A stretch of DNA of 53,785 nt, from NCBI RefSeq assembly GCF_001421885.1, contig NZ_LMLH01000028.1:628162-681946 (forward strand), read 5' to 3'. Positions within the stretch are counted from its first letter, which is position 1, and the number at the start of each line of letters is the position of its first letter. The translations under genes were made by a program, and so were the position numbers. Source of the stretch: Pseudomonas sp. Leaf48. GTDB lineage: Bacteria > Pseudomonadota > Gammaproteobacteria > Pseudomonadales > Pseudomonadaceae. Below are positions 52,780 to 53,785 of this stretch, piece after piece. The notes beneath the pieces are model-generated. The model was given only the letters and a program-made list of their open reading frames with translations, had not been told where the DNA came from and searched no databases.

Positions 52780-53562
52780 GTGAACAAAGTTACTTCGGCA
52801 TTAAAGGTTCTTGTGGTCGACGATGCCCCTATGATCGTCGAAGAGCTCTGCGAATTTCTGGAGGACAAAGGTTACCGCTGCGTTCCCTGCGAGTCCGGTT
52901 TCGGGGCGATCGAGCGTTTCAACAATGACCTTGATATCGGCCTGGTGTTGTGTGATCTGCATATGCCCCGCATGAACGGGATCGAACTGGTTCAGGAACT
53001 GCAACGGCTTTCGGGAAAACATCGCGCGTTTGAGGCGATCATGCTTACCGGGGGGGCTGACAAACAGGATGTGATCAAGGCCTTGCGCGCCGGGGTCGCC
53101 GATTATTATCAGAAGCCGATTGATCTGGACGAGTTGCTCGAGGGCATACAGCGTCAGGAAGCTGCGTTGCACGAGAAGCGCAAGAGTTTGCAACTGGGGC
53201 ATTTGAATCAGAAGCTGCAGTATCTGTCCGAGTCGATCGATGGTCTGTATCAGGATCTGGACAAGGTTCGGCGTGCTCCGCATTTGGTGAATTCTGCTGG
53301 CGGAGCCGTTGATGAGGCGGACCGGGTCGAGATGCCGGCGATTTTCAACCAGCTGTCGCCGCGGCAACTGGATGTGGCGCGACTGGTGGGCAAGGGGCAG
53401 ACCAATTATCAGATTGCCTGTGAGTTGGGGATTACCGAGAACACGGTGAAGTTGTATGTGTCGCAGGTGTTGCGTTTGACGCATATGCGTAATCGGACGC
53501 AGATGGCTTTGGCGTTGTCGCCTGGTAATTCCGGGGGGCGGCACAGGGTTGCTGTGGATTGA
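52780..53562 (+). CDS. pprB: response regulator PprB
   Basis: A 260-residue regulator: a receiver domain (KVLVVDDAPMIVEELCEFLEDKG, acidic Asp14-Asp15, phospho-acceptor Asp59 in VLCDLHMPRMNG, Lys in QKPIDL), a helical linker (about 120-190), and a C-terminal LuxR-type helix-turn-helix (LSPRQLDVARLVGKGQTNYQIACELGITENTVKLYVSQVLR). In P. aeruginosa PprB activates flp/tad, cupE and bapA genes. Start: GTG at 52780 with GGAG 6 nt upstream; ATG 52768 is in frame. Three nt after the stop a hexanucleotide repeat begins. Confidence 0.9.
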   Translation: MNKVTSALKVLVVDDAPMIVEELCEFLEDKGYRCVPCESGFGAIERFNNDLDIGLVLCDLHMPRMNGIELVQELQRLSGKHRAFEAIMLTGGADKQDVIKALRAGVADYYQKPIDLDELLEGIQRQEAALHEKRKSLQLGHLNQKLQYLSESIDGLYQDLDKVRRAPHLVNSAGGAVDEADRVEMPAIFNQLSPRQLDVARLVGKGQTNYQIACELGITENTVKLYVSQVLRLTHMRNRTQMALALSPGNSGGRHRVAVD

Positions 53563-53565
53563 TCG

Positions 53566-53594
53566 CTTGGTCTTGGTCTTGGTCTTGGTCTTGG
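53566..53594. repeat. hexanucleotide repeat (CTTGGT)n after pprB
   Basis: Four full copies of CTTGGT plus CTTGG form an uninterrupted simple repeat starting 3 nt after the pprB stop. Such tracts can change copy number by slippage. It lies outside any supported gene. Confidence 0.85.
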
Positions 53595-53689
53595 CGGCCT
53601 CTGGGCCGACCAGGTTCTTGGTTGATTGAGTACATATCCGTTGCTGCGGTAACGGCGGCTTATGGTTTCGCCCTTACGGCGACTCCCTT

Positions 53690-53785
53690 TTTTACAAGCG
53701 CCTAAAAAAGGAAGCAAAAAACGCTAGCCCCAGCGTCCGGCCCCTCGCTAAGGCTCGGCGTTCCTTCGCTCCGGTGTCCATCCGG
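53690..53785. repeat. probable dispersed Pseudomonas intergenic sequence, cut by window end
   Basis: The sequence from about TTTTTTACAAGCGCC (53688 onward) to the edge, with AGGAAGCAAAAAACGC and CTCGGCGTTCCTTCGCTCCG, is a text I recall as occurring many times between genes in fluorescent pseudomonads. The window holds only one copy, so its repeat nature is from memory. No gene is supported here. Confidence 0.45.

Noticed and set aside
1..53785. tRNA, rRNA, integrase, transposase or prophage
   Set aside because: None was found on reading both strands; the only mobile signals are REP elements and one antitoxin remnant.

Overview
The window is chromosomal DNA of a fluorescent-group Pseudomonas. 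The evidence is high GC, tight operons, Pseudomonas-type REP repeats between genes, and a gene order (speA, SUI1-like, NUDIX, DUF2333, gcbA, ctpL, dsbD, aroQ, accB, accC, prmA, DUF3426, dusB, fis, purH, purD, retS) that matches, from memory, the PAO1 block PA4839-PA4856. Identifications are by reading the sequence; no database search was run. No rRNA, tRNA, CRISPR array, intact insertion sequence or prophage was seen.

Layout. (1) 1-1436: repeats and urtA, the urea ABC transporter binding protein, at the left edge. (2) 1706-6876: a minus-strand copper cluster with a small Cys-rich DUF2946 protein, periplasmic chaperone PcuC, a Met/His/Cys-rich protein, the TonB-dependent copper receptor OprC and a PepSY membrane protein, probably read from one promoter next to a palindrome at 6849-6876. 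(3) 6923-7070: remnant of an antitoxin gene. (4) 7164-14734: two divergent cobalamin (corrin ring) operons, cobL-cbiD-cobK and cobG-cobH-cobI-cobJ. (5) 14813-16541: two divergent, AT-richer genes of unknown function whose proteins look like distant paralogs; this is the least explained part of the window. (6) 16652-35361: mostly minus-strand core genes: MarC-family protein, RetS, PurD, PurH, Fis, DusB, DUF3426, PrmA, AccC, AccB, AroQ, DsbD, a CtpL-like chemoreceptor and a GcbA-like diguanylate cyclase. (7) 35821-40175: DUF2333, NUDIX, SUI1-like, SpeA. (8) 40402-42518: an orphan pair of short VgrG-like protein and DUF4123 adaptor with no effector gene behind it. (9) 42548-46752: MATE exporter, small membrane protein, MazG-like, CmoM and two tandem DUF4136 lipoproteins. 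(10) 46974-53562: part of a Tad/Flp pilus locus with its two-component system (TadG-like, PprA, TadE-like, FppA, PprB). The window ends in a hexanucleotide repeat and what looks like a dispersed Pseudomonas intergenic sequence.

How it fits together. Three parts concern the switch between motile and sessile life: RetS (Gac/Rsm signalling), GcbA (c-di-GMP) and PprAB/Tad (adhesive pili), with a CtpL-like chemoreceptor alongside. The copper cluster would import copper across the outer membrane (OprC), carry it in the periplasm (PcuC) and possibly reduce or hand it on (PepSY, DUF2946). The corrin genes combine CobG, typical of the oxygen-dependent route, with CbiD and a CbiG-like domain typical of the anaerobic route. 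Six inverted REP pairs or hairpins lie in gaps between genes and probably act as 3' ends.
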